NCBI GenBank assembly: GCA_022113835.1
Contig: JAILWY010000025.1
Location: forward strand, 6,014,001-6,078,000
Direction of reading: 5' to 3'
Length of the DNA: 64,000 bases
Source: Atopsyche davidsoni
Lineage: Eukaryota; Arthropoda; Insecta; Trichoptera; Hydrobiosidae
In this document: positions 20,930 through 32,346 of the stretch, piece by piece
Numbering within the stretch: the stretch's first letter is position 1
Layout of the letters: every line of letters begins with the position of its first letter
Notes under the pieces: model-generated
What the model saw: the letters and a program-made list of their open reading frames with translations, nothing else
The model's database searches: none
Told to the model about the DNA's origin: nothing
Program-made: the position numbers and the translations under genes

Positions 20930-21245
20930 ATAGACATCAGAAAAGATCAAACCAGCCCTCGGTGCTTACTGTACGCGAGTTAGCATCGTCCAGGCGAATA
21001 ATTAATTCCGGGAACCAAAAATAAGCCCAACGTGTGATAGCATCTCATAACAAAACAAATTCTACTAAGAAGTTCAACATGAGCAAAAAAAACAAACAAT
21101 CGAGACTCTCCAACTGTTCAAAGGGCGTTTCAGCCCCAGTGGTTCCCAAGCCGAGAGCCAATTACCGATGAAAGTGATTGAAATGCTTACTTACGCCCAC
21201 TGGCTCCCCAAGCGGGGTTCGCCACCTTTCCGAGAAGAAACGAAG
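20930..21245. other. GC-balanced island, candidate regulatory element
   Basis: This 300-bp stretch (GCGAGTTAGCATCGTCCAGG, AATAATTAATTCCGGGAACC, CCAATTACCGATGAAAGTGA) is unique and without ORF. Homeodomain-type AATTA words occur in both halves. Confidence 0.4.
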
Positions 21246-23025
21246 AAAAAAAAGGTAATACTTTGGTTTTAAATTTAGGTAAGTTTTTTTTTTACGTTTT
21301 TGAGCTTGTTGTAGTGCTAATATGAATTTTTGGGTCAAAACCTTTGGTTTTCAAAAAGGTAGTGTTGATAGAGATTAGTATTAAGTTTTTACAATGCTAT
21401 TTATATTATATATACTTATATTTAATACAGTAGGCAGAGTAGCGTATATTCGCATTTATAAAGCATCAAAAATAAATAATTATTTTTTAGAACTGAAAAA
21501 CTGAAATAAAATTACAAATTTTAATATTGATAGCCTTTTAGCTAGACTATTGGCTTTTTATCAATTGGCTGTCAATTGTGTATGGAAACCCTAATTTATA
21601 TTAAAATCTGTTTTATCACTCTAATTTAAATTTAAAGTAATAAGATTTTGCTTTATTTTGATACTTATTTATTTAGTGTTTACTTGCGGAGTAATTGTGG
21701 GCCATCTTAAGTGGTGAGGCTCATCATCAGAACTGCAAGCCTTCCGTCGTGCCAGCTTCCAAGAATACTCTGCTCCGGTGCACTCCCTTAATTTTCCGGA
21801 CTGGTGGCTTGTCCCACTTATTCGCAATAAAGCCAGGTTTGAGTCCTTTCCGAAAATAAGCTGAGACTTATGGTAAAACGTGACTACCATTCCACCTTTG
21901 AGGGTTCCAAACATACCAAATTTATTTTTAATAAAAATGAACATACATTATAAATTACCACGGGGCTAAGAGATAACGATAATTTTTATCTATGAGTGTT
22001 TTCACCTTTCAAAAGCTTTTTCAGACCGAGCAAACCGAAAAATTTAATAACTACCTTAATTATTCGGGCATAACACCTGGTTTAAACTCTTTTCAAAATA
22101 GATTTACTTTTACCTAAAAAAATGATTACTCTGCTTGATTTAATACTTCAATAGTTAATGTTTGAAAATATGCAACATGTATTTTTAGTAAGAATGAAGA
22201 ACAAATATAAATAGCCAAATGCTAGGAGATCACAATCATTTTAGGAAGCGTGTATTCAAATGAACCTATGATACCGTTTTTCTGAACTAGCTCCGTATGT
22301 TAATATGAATATAAATGATAATTTTCTTTTGATAAATTTTACACGTTTTTATGGTACGAATAAAATAAGAAAAAATATATTTTACCTAAAATATGTTACA
22401 AAGCTTTCTTAGTATCAAATTGCTGATAATTTTATTTTGTTGTTGCCAGATATTTTTTTTTATTATGATTAAAGAAATTACTATTTGTGCAAACCCTGTG
22501 ATGTGTTTGGCAACTCATTAAGTAGATTACAAATTAATCAGCTTAACATAAAAAAAATATTAATCATACTTTCGATTCAAACTTCTTAGCTTTATAAAAA
22601 AATGCTTGCAGTTTGAAATTGGTAAATTTTTTAATGAAAATATTTGACTCTATTTTAGATGAGGGATGATACTGAAAAAAAGTACCTTTATTCAATTTTT
22701 TTTTTATCTCTTTCTTAAAAATATTTAATACAATAGTATTTAAAATGATATATTAATAATCTCTCACGATCCGCCCCTGTCACCCATGACACCTCCGAAT
22801 TTGGATTGCTTGAACAATTCCTTTCATACATACGACTTCTTCATCTCGCGTCGCGAAGGGAATCCGACCAAAGCTCGCGATGGGGATTAAAATTCCATTC
22901 GGCCAAAATTATGCATCGTTTTATATCCGAAATGAATAAAGACGAGGTATTCTGTGGGTATATCTATGTAAATATAATTTTGGTAGCTTTTATGGGAGTT
23001 CGTCTTTTTTTTGTTTATATAAACC
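21246..23025. other. AT-rich sequence with mixed patches
   Basis: Patch 21690-21900 carries GGTTTGAGTCC (21837), a B-box-like word, and may be a decayed SINE. Patch 22770-22930 (CACGATCCGCCCCTGTCACC, CATCTCGCGTCGCGAAGGG) has an 83-codon frame without motif. The remainder is A/T tracts. Confidence 0.35.
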
Positions 23026-23036
23026 GCACGCCACTG
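23026..23036 (-). mobile_element. hAT-like terminus, copy 5
   Basis: GCACGCCACTG at the right edge of an element lying to the left; partner end not found. Confidence 0.5.
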
Positions 23037-25196
23037 ATGTTTATAGGTTTAATATAAATTAGCTTCAGATCATTCAACCTTTATTTTTAAATGCTCTTAT
23101 ACATATTTTGGCATAAAGCATATTTTTATTAATCAAACAAAAACATATAAAAACGTAGTTACCTTACACTATGTATAGTTTAGGCACTCACATATATTCA
23201 CAGGAAAGCAATTAGCAATGATGCGTCATAGTCACAGACACCGTGTTTATATTAAAAGGTTAACCACAAATTTATTAGATTTTGGGAAATAGCGTGTTAG
23301 CAAAATATAGTGCTAGAGTTTTTTAAAACATTTTTTATGCAAGTGGTATCGATAGATATGACAGTTTAAAAGGTCGACAACGAGTTTGGCATCACCCTGT
23401 GCAAGCAGGTATGTATGTATACAGGCGCACCTTTAATAACACCTCATCTGCCGTACCAGTAAATCAATTTTATAATACGCACTTACAAATTAGACTGTAT
23501 TTATAGGCTACATAATGCTCTCGGAAATGCTACGGACGTACCAAGCCATATGAATTCTTTAACAAACACTAATAAATTTCTAAAAAAGGCGAAGAAACCA
23601 TAACTCCAGTGTAATCCAGGGGCTCTCAAAGCATAAACTCGAAAATCCAAAAAAATTAGGCAAATAATATTTAAAATATCCACGATTGGTTGTATTTTTA
23701 AAACTGCATATTTCTTATTTGCTTCTAGTGAGAGACACAGGAAGGAAAGGAAAATTTGGTGACAATTTCGGCTCTTTTTTTTTGGATTTTTCCTGGAAAA
23801 TCAGCTGCAGTATATATTATTTCGAAAAATGTGTCTAAAACATTCAAACGTTGCCTGTAATAAATTTAAAAAGTTATTAAAGCCCTATTTACCTATTTGT
23901 TTTATTATAAGTGGTATTATATTCAATATCTTTGATTGAAAATATTTTGATATACTTTTACAGGATGCTACTACATACTTTATTATTATTTAAAATAAAT
24001 TACTTCCATATGTGAAAATTTATTTGCATTGTATAAAACCATTTTTAAAATAGCAATTATACGCAATTTCCGATTTTTCAGGAACATTAATCTCAATCCT
24101 GACAATCAGTAACTCTCTCTAACAATTTATCACTTGCTTGTATATAATGAACAAATCTGTATTTTGTTTGAAATACACATGAAAAATATCACAAAAACAT
24201 ATTTTAAATATATCATAAGTTGATATAATAATTATTTGACTTTGATGTTTTCTTGAGTTCGCTAATCAGAGGTTTAATCTAGTCTCCAGACTTTACCTAG
24301 TCCGAAAGTTTAACAGCCCTGTTGTTGGTCGTGAAGGCACTTAAGTGCACACTTCCTAGGGGCAGACCATGAAATATATTATTTTTTATACGACTTAAAA
24401 TTCGACCAATTAAAACAGAGAATACACCATATTAAAGACGTACGAAATACACGATGTTCACAAAACCAATTACCGGAAGAAAACAACGGGAGACTTACAC
24501 CTTTCTTAGCAAGAATAATGAAAAATACAATTACCAAAGTTACCACGCGCTGTTAAAAAAAAAACAGATAAAGCCTTATTTAGCTGTCTTTAACGCTTAT
24601 TTGAATAATATTTTTAACGCTTACTTTGTCTATTGTCTGTAGTTTACGAAACCGCAGTAGGTTTGAAGATACCATACTATCGTGTCGGCGAAACTAGTCG
24701 CATCAAAAAATAAAAAGTGGGAACGTCGCTGAATATTATTTTAATAAAAATATTATAGTGGAATTGTACCAAGTACTTAATATCAAAAATATTAAAATAC
24801 TTATATTATCTCGTGTGTTTAAAAAATCCAGTGATAATTATATTTAGAAAGGTTATTTAAAATTTTGATGTATTTTACTTGTATGTTGTATTTTAATTAA
24901 TTAAATGAAATATACAAGGAAAGCTAAAATGTATTTTTACATACATTGAAAAAAATGTAACTTTTCTATGTATGTATAATGCTCTAGAATATAGCTTGAC
25001 TAGATTTTGTTGTCTTGTTTATTATAAGTTAGCATTTTTTAATTGTGTAAAATCATTAAATATTAAAAAAGACAACCTAGCGAGAAAATAATTATTTAGG
25101 GTGCAGGTGTTTTGTGATATAGTACCCACAACAAATACGCACAGCGGTTTCATATAAAGTTATTTATAATTAACAAAATTATAATACTAGTTGCTT
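23037..25196. other. AT-rich sequence, no supported gene
   Basis: At 24667-24700 GAAGATACC and GTGTCGGCGAAAC resemble the GAAGATGCC...GGCGAAA word at 29658-29682. Patch 24255-24365 is mixed and includes GGCACTTAAGTGC. No ORF with motif. Confidence 0.4.
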
Positions 25197-25245
25197 CATC
25201 CGGACTCAAACCGGTGACCCCCTGGTTCACCAGAAGGTATGATTA
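25197..25245 (-). repeat. tRNA-derived SINE fragment
   Basis: On the minus strand CTGGTGAACCAGGGGGTCAC is followed by GGTTTGAGTCC, a B-box-like word in T-arm context. No A box or tail is recognised. Confidence 0.4.
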
Positions 25246-25337
25246 CAATAAGAATTAAACTTTGATTGTATTGAAACAAATTACAGGATTTTTAATAAAT
25301 ATTTAAACACTTCATAGTGGGCAAGCAAGGAAATTGA

Positions 25338-25483
25338 GTTGCCTACACACACTGCAACACAACCGAACCGCAATTAATCAATACTGAACTTTTATATTGA
25401 GTTTTTTTTGTTGTTGATAAAATAGGACGCTACTTGCAAGTCACCGTTCGATTGTCGGTTGTGTCGCAACGTTTGTAGGCAGC
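25338..25483. mobile_element. GCTGCG short TIR element, complete copy
   Basis: The left end GTTGCCTACACACACTGCAA and the right end TGTCGCAACGTTTGTAGGC+AGC are inverted copies that extend inward through ACAACCGA/TCGGTTGT. Length is 146 bp, non-coding. Flanks TTGA and TTAG are compatible with a degenerate TTAA target. This family is the most numerous short element in the window. Confidence 0.75.
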
Positions 25484-25563
25484 TTAGCAAATTTTTATGT
25501 TCAAAATTTGCCTAAAGTATAAATATTTTAAATGAATCTTGTTGACTGGTGAAGATCCATTAT

Positions 25564-25712
25564 TATAATGATAAAAGTACCTTTGTATTTTGTCTTCACT
25601 TTGAGTTTATTGAAATTATTTGCATTACTAGTTTCGACCAAATGGACTAGGTCATCATCAGATGCATAACTAAACTCAGTTTAACAAAATACAAAGGTAC
25701 TTTTATCATTAT
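25564..25712 (-). mobile_element. Inverted cassette of the hammerhead-carrying repeat
   Basis: Terminal inverted repeats of 29 bp are perfect (ATAATGATAAAAGTACCTTT..., 25564-25592 and 25684-25712). The minus strand reads through a hammerhead-like core and then the same tail as the 931 copy. The other arm keeps only part of that tail. The layout resembles an inverted terminal-repeat remnant of a Penelope-like element. Confidence 0.7.
25622..25665 (-). ncRNA. Hammerhead ribozyme-like motif
   Basis: Minus strand order: GCAT, CTGATGA, extra T, GACC-loop of 10-GGTC, GAAA, C-TA-G, T, A, ATGC. Helix I and the core are perfect and the cleavage triplet would be GUA. The extra T after CTGATGA is shared with the other copies. 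It is the best preserved of the three. Confidence 0.5.
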
Positions 25713-25760
25713 ATTTTAAATTAAAATATTGCTTTATTTTAAAAACGAAAACAACACAAT

Positions 25761-25761
25761 C

Positions 25762-25811
<50 letters not shown>
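25761..25811. repeat. (TA)n microsatellite
   Basis: About 25 uninterrupted TA dinucleotides. Confidence 0.95.
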
Positions 25812-25814
<3 letters not shown>

Positions 25815-26994
25815 CAATTTAAGCATTCAGGTCTTTAAGTTTAAGGCTAGATATTCGTAAGCGTGTAATCTCAAACTCTGTATCTATTTCCAAATCACCC
25901 TACCCGGGCACATTAATCAACGGGCCACGCTGCCCGCCCCCATATAATATATGACTTAATAAGCCGTGAGCTCAAGTTCTTGTTTGCTCAGAGCGTTAAT
26001 CGTCCGCGCACATACCATGGGAAATGCCCGACTTATAAATTAATATTAATCACTTATAAAAACCCACTAAGGCCTCCTGCCTGCATACGATAAAGCTCGC
26101 TTTTTGGGGGTTAACCCGTTAGTGTTTTCCAACACGTAGACTTGGCCTCGAAGAGGCATAATATATTTCACAAAAAGGCTAGAAAAAAATAATTTAAATA
26201 TGCAAAATTGGATATCAAATGTTTTCGCTGTAAACGGTGTCATATTTTTCACACGCTTTTTGCATAAAAAAATATAATTACTTTCACCAAATCAAAAATA
26301 ATAAGCCTATCAATTTGATGTAGGCTTCTTTGTGGCGATTCAAAGCCTACCGGTTTTATATTTTTTATACATATATTTTAATTTAAGTGAAATTACTTCG
26401 TGATATCTCATTTACTTGTTTTTTCTTGCATTATTAATTCAACTCTAATAATAAAAGGAATCGCAGTGTGTGTAGAGTACTTTGCTTAATTGAATATATA
26501 CACTAAGATCGAGTAAATATCAGTCTTAGCATAAAATTTTAAATTTACTTTTCATGTATCCCAAAGAATTGCAAGTGTCCTTCTGATGCCAATACAGTAT
26601 TAGCTACATTTCAACTTTAAAGCTAGTAAAGTAAATATTTAATGTTTAGTATAAGGCTTAAATTTTCGTCGTTATAGTTAATAATCGTGTGTATTCAAGA
26701 GCTCTCTAAGTTAGCGTAATCGCCAACATTAAACCGCCCCTAACACGGAGTTATCCAATGTCATGACAAATGCAGCTTTATGCGGTACTAATAATGTAGA
26801 CTTTAAAATACAATGACCCCGCGGAGATAGTATCTGTAGCGGAGTTGCCCACTAATGACAATACTAAACGCAAAGCCAATTCCGAGTGATTAATGCGCGT
26901 CTGACACGAAAGACAGAAACCTATAAACCTACTGCATGAGGCCATCCGCGTAGGGTTGCCAGCTATGGACGTGGAGGATAAACCGGCTATACGA
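25812..26994. other. Non-coding, with islands 25885-26035 and 26700-26960
   Basis: The second island is 260 bp of unique, balanced sequence with TTAGCGTAATCGCCAACATT, AATGTCATGACAAATGCAGC and GAGTGATTAATGCGCGTC. TGATTAAT is a Hox/Exd-type word. No ORF. Candidate conserved regulatory elements by composition only. Confidence 0.4.
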
Positions 26995-27421
26995 ACGTAA
27001 CAAAGATGTTCTTTAATTCTGTTACGGACCCTGCTGTATACAGAAATACCTGTGGGAATAGCTTTGAATCAACCCAGCTCCTAACGGGTCATGGAATGAT
27101 GAGAAGTTATTTTTGATATTACTCCACAAACAGTGATCCACCTTGTGGGTTCAAGCCCCATCTTTGGCCTTCAGAGACACCAACTGGAGAGCCAATGCCG
27201 ACAGGATGACCTGAAGTCAGTGGCGAGACACCCACAGATGATGAAGTCACTGGATGGCTTCTTGAAGCGTATCATCAGAACCATAAAGAGAATAAACCAG
27301 GGGGTGTAGCTTCAGTCACTCCACAATTTTGATTGACTAATTTGGAAAGTTTCCCCAAATTGTGATGACAAATCTTGTACATAACAACCAAGGTACCAAA
27401 CCTATTAAAAAAAAAAAAAGA
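26995..27421 (+). pseudogene. Non-LTR retrotransposon 3' fragment, second copy
   Basis: Highly similar over its length to the complement of 5143-5640. In the last frame, PIFGLQRHQLESQCRQDDLK leads to a basic tail ending INQGV and a TAG at 27307. This copy lacks the EGLCL residues after the cysteine and has lost the Cys pair seen in HFLCSC of copy 1 (HLVGSS here). Stops interrupt the LTGHG region. A 100-base 3' UTR ends in a poly(A) tract (about 27409-27421), showing insertion by target-primed reverse transcription. 5'-truncated and dead. Confidence 0.75.
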
Positions 27422-27499
27422 AGGTAACTGGCCCCATTAGACCCATGGTACCTTTTTTTGATTTCTTAAACGAAACCATAAAAAAACACCCAAGCAAAG

Positions 27500-27557
27500 G
27501 GACGCTTTTGGCTAATTGCAAATCGGTTGTAAGTCGTGATGCAGCGTGTGTAGCCGG
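27500..27557. mobile_element. GCTGCG short TIR family, right end
   Basis: AATCGGTTGTAAGTCGTGAT followed by GCAGCGTGTGTAGCC, a right terminal repeat. It lies just beyond the retrotransposon poly(A) tail. Confidence 0.55.
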
Positions 27558-28956
27558 TATAATTTATTTTTTATATAGTAAATTATACATTGAATAATAT
27601 ATATAAAGCATGGCTTATTTCCAATATGACAATGGCTTTTCGCCCTTTGAACTGTCCTTCATTGAATTGTCCCCCACGCGAACTTTGTGGCAGCCCTAAC
27701 TTCATGAGACCATCTATAAACTATTCTATACATTTGGTTTCCCAATTACTAAAAATCCAATATATCATAATGGATAACGTGTAATTACTGTTGCTATACG
27801 TGTAGATTTTTTCATAATATTTTATTAGTGTCAAAATCAGGCTTGTCTGTTATCAATTTGTATTATGTATTTGGGAGGCAATAAATCTTGTTCATGCATG
27901 TAAAATTTTGCGCAGAACACGCCCCTCTGTTCATTATTATTTTTTTTTATTCAAATGTCAATATGTTATGTATTTTTTTAAAGTAATTATATTTGTAGGT
28001 AAAGTGAGAAGAAAAAAGTCCAAGTGATCAGCAACTGCAAAGCCGCCTGTAAAATAAACCAGAGTAGTCAAATATATATGTGGCATGCAGACTCTATAAA
28101 CGATATTTCACTGCATGTTCTAAGAGGTATTATTATTATTATTATTAAATAATAAAAATTCTATTTATAATATATATGTATACAGATTAAAATATATATA
28201 AACCTGTGCATGAGGTATTTTCAATACAATGCACGTCACAAGCCTGTTTTTGTAAACTATTTCAAATTATAAAAATGTCTATGCCTTCGCATAATCTTTA
28301 AGATTTTCACACAGGTGAGAATTTCACAAAAATCACATCCCCAAAGAATCGCATTAAGCTAAGCAATCTATTTATCATCACGCCTGTTTTGATAATAAAT
28401 GACATTTTTTCGAAAACACGTCCTTTCTCGAAGCGACAAAGCTGGACATTCAAACGCTTGAAGTGTCGGCGAATTCCACAATTCCACTGATCTAAGGAGT
28501 CACTCAGCCAAATACAAAAGTACAATAAGGCAAAATAAAGCAGCCCTTAAAATCAAATTTGGCCTGGTCCCTGCCTGAAGCATTGTAGAATGACAATAGA
28601 GGACTTCTACCTGTCAACGAATTGGCTGAAAAGGATCTTCTATGAAGTTACTTTGTAAAGGTGTTTTTCATCCCCACTGAATAAACACTTTAGTTTATTA
28701 AATATATACAAGATTATTGGCTTTTGGTTAAAGGTCTTTGAAAAAGCAAGGGAGGATACAGTTTTGGTGATTTTTTTTAAATTGTATAAATAAATATTTT
28801 TTCCTTTTAGATAAACCGATAGCTAAAAGTTAAAAATCACAATTTATATTTTTAAGTTATTAGTTGTGGTAAGACATATTAAAGATATGCAAGTTCGTAT
28901 AAAACTGTATGATGCTTTTGGCTTATTACCATTTGTTTAGTGTGGTCGTTATATAA
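27558..28956. other. AT-rich sequence with mixed patch 28310-28680
   Basis: The patch (CGCATTAAGCTAAGCAATC, GCGACAAAGCTGGACATTC, CCTGTCAACGAATTGGCTG) is unique; the 72-codon frame within it has no motif. (ATT)n at 28128-28147. Nothing else. Confidence 0.4.
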
Positions 28957-29403
28957 GTTGCCAAAACACGCTGCAACACAACCGAATTGTTATAACCCAA
29001 TGGCGTCCTTTTTCACGTCATTCACTTAAGCAAAACTATTCAAATGGTAACCAAACGAAGGCGTCCTCTTTTGTGTTGTTTATTTAAGCTGTCTGAACAT
29101 GCTGAAAAACAACCGACTGCCAGATAGCGTATTAAAATTCTGGAAATCGGGTGTGTTGCAGCGTGTAGGCAGCTTTCAAATCACGAAGACGCTATTGGTT
29201 TATCTGTTGTGTAACAACGAGTGCAAGCCTCTTAAAAAACATCTAAACCTCTAATCACGATTTGTTTGTATTGAAGCGTGTAGGCAGCTTTACACAAGGC
29301 ATAAAAAAATGCATTGGTTGACGTTTTGTCACAGCGTGTGCAGGCCGATTACGAAGACACTATTGATTAATCACCTTTCAGTTATCGGTTGTGCAGGCCG
29401 CTT
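28957..29403. repeat. Cluster of GCTGCG TIR elements with laddered right ends
   Basis: A left end (GTTGCCAAAACACGCTGCAA) starts at 28957 and a nested left end at about 29087. Right ends then finish at about 29173, 29231, 29290, 29345 and 29400, 55-59 bp apart. Each is preceded by GACGCTATTGG-like interior sequence. This is a short tandem amplification of the terminal segment rather than independent insertions. Confidence 0.6.
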
Positions 29404-29454
29404 GTAATGTATAAATAATTAATGGAACTGGTATTTATTTTGTAATACTCCATT

Positions 29455-29745
29455 TTATTAAAATAAAATAAAAACCAAGTGGTTTTGGAGACTACGTTTA
29501 TTTCAAATTAAACCTTTAAAACTATTGCTGTTAATATCATTTTAATGGGGTTTCACAGCACTCAATAGAAGCAATTTTTCCACATAAATTTGTAATCTAT
29601 GATTCATGTATTTCTGATGAATTTGTTATGTATAAGCTCGCTTTTTTTTGTATAGTTTTGAAGATGCCGTGTTCGGCGAAAGAGCTCTCGCTACAATTGA
29701 AATAAACGTAGTCTCCTAAACCACTTGGTTTTTATTTTATTATAA
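29455..29745. mobile_element. TIR element, about 290 bp, GGAGACTACG family
   Basis: Inverted repeats of about 49 bp (AAAACCAAGTGGTTTTGGAG + ACTACGTTTATTTCAA at the left; its near-perfect complement at 29697-29745). The interior has GAAGATGCCGTGTTCGGCGA, a hairpin word of the GAAGATGCC...GGCGAAA type seen near Penelope-like repeats. Related fragment at 6397. Non-coding. Confidence 0.7.
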
Positions 29746-30675
29746 TGTATAAATATATGAAATTTTCATTGGCTGATCGCCGCATCGTGTTCAGGCTGCT
29801 TTTCAATGTATAAATATTGACCAGTGTTTCCTAATTGGGCATCACATCTCTGGCGGCGGGGATGCTGCGTCCCTCTCGCACCCGCGCCGGCCCCGCGAGT
29901 GAGCGAGAGGGAAGCTCCTCGGAGCTCCTCGCTAGCCCGCTCTGAGGTGTAAACGCTCACGAAAGATATTTATTGTATTTAATTAGTGGGTGTGTATGTG
30001 TTACCGCACACACGCACGCACTGCGGCCTTATGAATATATACATAAAGATGTAAATAGGTACTGGCCCGGGAGAAACACAAGGTTGTATCATAATTCAAA
30101 ATTTAAAGTTGAAGTCATTCACTAATCGTACTGGCCTACACAAACTGTGAACCAAAAGTTAATTAACCATTAAAATTTATTACAAATATTTTTGCTTAAA
30201 ACCAGCTATTTACGCATTACAATGACTCAATAGAGTCCATTTTTAATTTAAGACAAAATGGCATACCAAGCATGTATAGTCAGCACAACTGGCAACAGAC
30301 ACAGACTACACACACTTTTATATTGAGTTTTTTTTTTATTTTGGATTTTTACTGTGTTGTGTCGTTTTTTAAAGTGCTGACGTTTTGCTCGCCGTACTGA
30401 AGTTATCATCGGGGATTTGAAATATAAAATTAAGTTGACTTAGAGCGCCACACTTCTGGGGCGTCGAATAATAACTCAGAAATACACTAACGCACGTACT
30501 GACACAGTACGTGCCAGTTTAATTAAAATAACCAATTACTTTTTCCTCACATCCAATAGACGCTGTCAAACCTGATTAATAAGCCGACATTAATTACATT
30601 TTGGAGGCACTTAGTGGCCGGCAGTCGCGCTCCGTGGTGACGTCTCACTCCGCCCCTGCACCACAGTGAATCCCT
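29746..30675. other. Non-coding, GC-rich islands 29830-29955 and 30530-30675
   Basis: The first island is strongly CpG-rich (CACCCGCGCCGGCCCCGCGA) and includes GAGCTCCTCGGAGCTCCTCG, a direct repeat. A MITE right-end fragment (GCATCGTGTTCAGGCTGC) lies at 29783-29800. The 64-codon minus frame at 29766-29960 runs through simple charged sequence without motif. Confidence 0.4.
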
Positions 30676-31201
30676 GCTAAGCCAGGTCTACGTAAACCTT
30701 GGCTTAGTGACGTCATAGTATAAAAATAAATAAAAATATTTAGACTTTATCTCGATGCATGTTTTAAAAAACGGTTATCAATTAAAGCGTCAGCGTAAGC
30801 TGTGGTTTACTGACGTTATTGGATCGCGACTCCCTGCGAGTGATAGGGTGGTTTTTGAGTATTAACTAATAAAGTTTAATAATAAATAAAATATTAAAAC
30901 ATATAAAAATACTTGAGCGATTGTTTTGCCAAACGTTCCACGTTGGCACTATCACGAAACCGGTCACCAATAAAAATTAACGTGTAGAAAAAGCATTCAA
31001 GTATTTTGCTTAAAATATTAAAATGAATAGAGCTTTTTACGTTAAGTCATGGTTTAGTCACACTGGGGGATTAATAAATTTGCTATTCAAGGATTCGTAA
31101 ACTTCATCTCTTTATTTATTCAAAAATATATAAACTAAATCTTTTCGAGAAAAAATATTTGTTAAACCAGTCTACATAAGCGTTGGTTTAATATCAATAC
31201 A
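30676..31201. repeat. Four degenerate copies of a TACGTAAG...GGTTTA inverted motif
   Basis: Related words occur at 30676-30715 (TAAGCCAGG...CCTTGGCTTA then GTGACGTCAT), 30786-30817, 31030-31060 and 31162-31190 (TTAAACCA...TGGTTTAA). The first and last form imperfect palindromes around TCTAC(G/A)TAA. TGACGTCA followed by TATAAAAA at 30708-30726 resembles a CRE plus TATA box, but no transcript can be inferred. Confidence 0.4.
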
Positions 31202-31389
31202 TCGTCTTAAAATTAGAGAAATTATTTCTATCACTGTTGGACTAAATACTTTTTTTTTTATACGTTCAAAAAAACTTATTTCAGCGATTTTTTGTGGTTT
31301 ATCCGAAAACGGATGTCTCACGTTCGTCCATCAAGACAGTCCTAATTTAAAGGGTACAAGTCGCGGTCACGAACATCGACGAATTAAAA
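31202..31389. other. AT-rich sequence
   Basis: No supported feature. Confidence 0.5.
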
Positions 31390-31598
31390 ATTACACAATG
31401 TTACCAGTTTCCCGAACGCGCCTCGCTCGGGGCCGGGCGTGAGCTCTGCCCGCACGCTCATTAAGGCCCATTTCCATACATCTCTCCGCGCTGGCACGTT
31501 AATAACGGCCCTGCACGCCGGGAATTATACCTATTTATAAGGCCCGAGACGCACCCCGGCCTGTTCAAACAGCTCCCCGGACCTGCGAACTCCGCTCC
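31390..31598. other. GC-rich island, candidate regulatory element
   Basis: CGAACGCGCCTCGCTCGGGG, CTCATTAAGGCCCATTTCC and CACGTTAATAACGGCCCTG give 200 bp of CpG-containing, unique sequence with ATTAA cores. No ORF with motif. Confidence 0.4.
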
Positions 31599-31750
31599 AG
31601 CTGCCTGCACACGCTGCGATACAACCTGCAACCGAGCGGTATTAAACAAAAAGCGTCCTTTTACTTTGGGTATTTTTTTTTTTTGTTTTTTTACAGTTTT
31701 GCATAAAAAAAACAACGCCAACATGACGTTCGGTTATCGATAATTGCAGC
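31599..31750. mobile_element. GCTGCG short TIR element
   Basis: The left end AGCTGCCTGCACACGCTGCG at 31599 is clear. The right end GACGTTCGGTTATCGATAAT followed by TGCAGC is degenerate. It carries the GCGTCCTTTTA interior word of the family. About 150 bp. Confidence 0.55.
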
Positions 31751-32336
31751 TAAAAATAATTCCAGTATAAATTTTTCTTTGACTCAAAGATAAGTACAGA
31801 AAAAAATTATATGTAAAAAAAATGTGTTTAAGCATATATATTTATGAGTATTATATATATTTTTTATAAATATATATCTTAAAAGACCCCGTTCTCTGTT
31901 TTGACATAAACCATTTAAATATAGTAATCACTAGCCCAGCGTGCCAGAAAAGTATTGTGACTAATAAATGAGGCAAAGGGTATTGGAAATGATATTTTAT
32001 TTTATACCCACACTTGCTTATATGATATATATAAAAAAAGCATAGATGGGTCTCATTTATTTTGTACCGCAAGGGTCAGTAACGCGTGTCTATAACAAAT
32101 AAATTAATTCATTAAACGTATGAGCTGCTGGTGAGTGGGAGCAAAACGAAAGCAACAAATGGAGGCCCGAACAAGGGAAAAGCAACCAAAACGGCTTGTC
32201 GGAATACGAAAAAAGCTGCTCTCTTGCGGGCTTCTCAATATTGCAATAAAATATATTAAAAAAACTGAAAAGATTTATCAGATTTAAGATGAAAAGTTCA
32301 AAAACGAAGTAGCTTGCTGATTTGCAAAAACCACCC
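31751..32336. other. AT-rich sequence
   Basis: Opposite-strand frames at 31851-32072 and 32090-32353 are hydrophobic because of T-rich codons; no family motif. Nothing else supported. Confidence 0.45.
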
Positions 32337-32346
32337 CACGCCACTG
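32337..32346 (-). mobile_element. hAT-like terminus, copy 6
   Basis: CACGCCACTG, preceded by CCC rather than the usual GG. Weakest copy of the terminus set. Confidence 0.35.
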
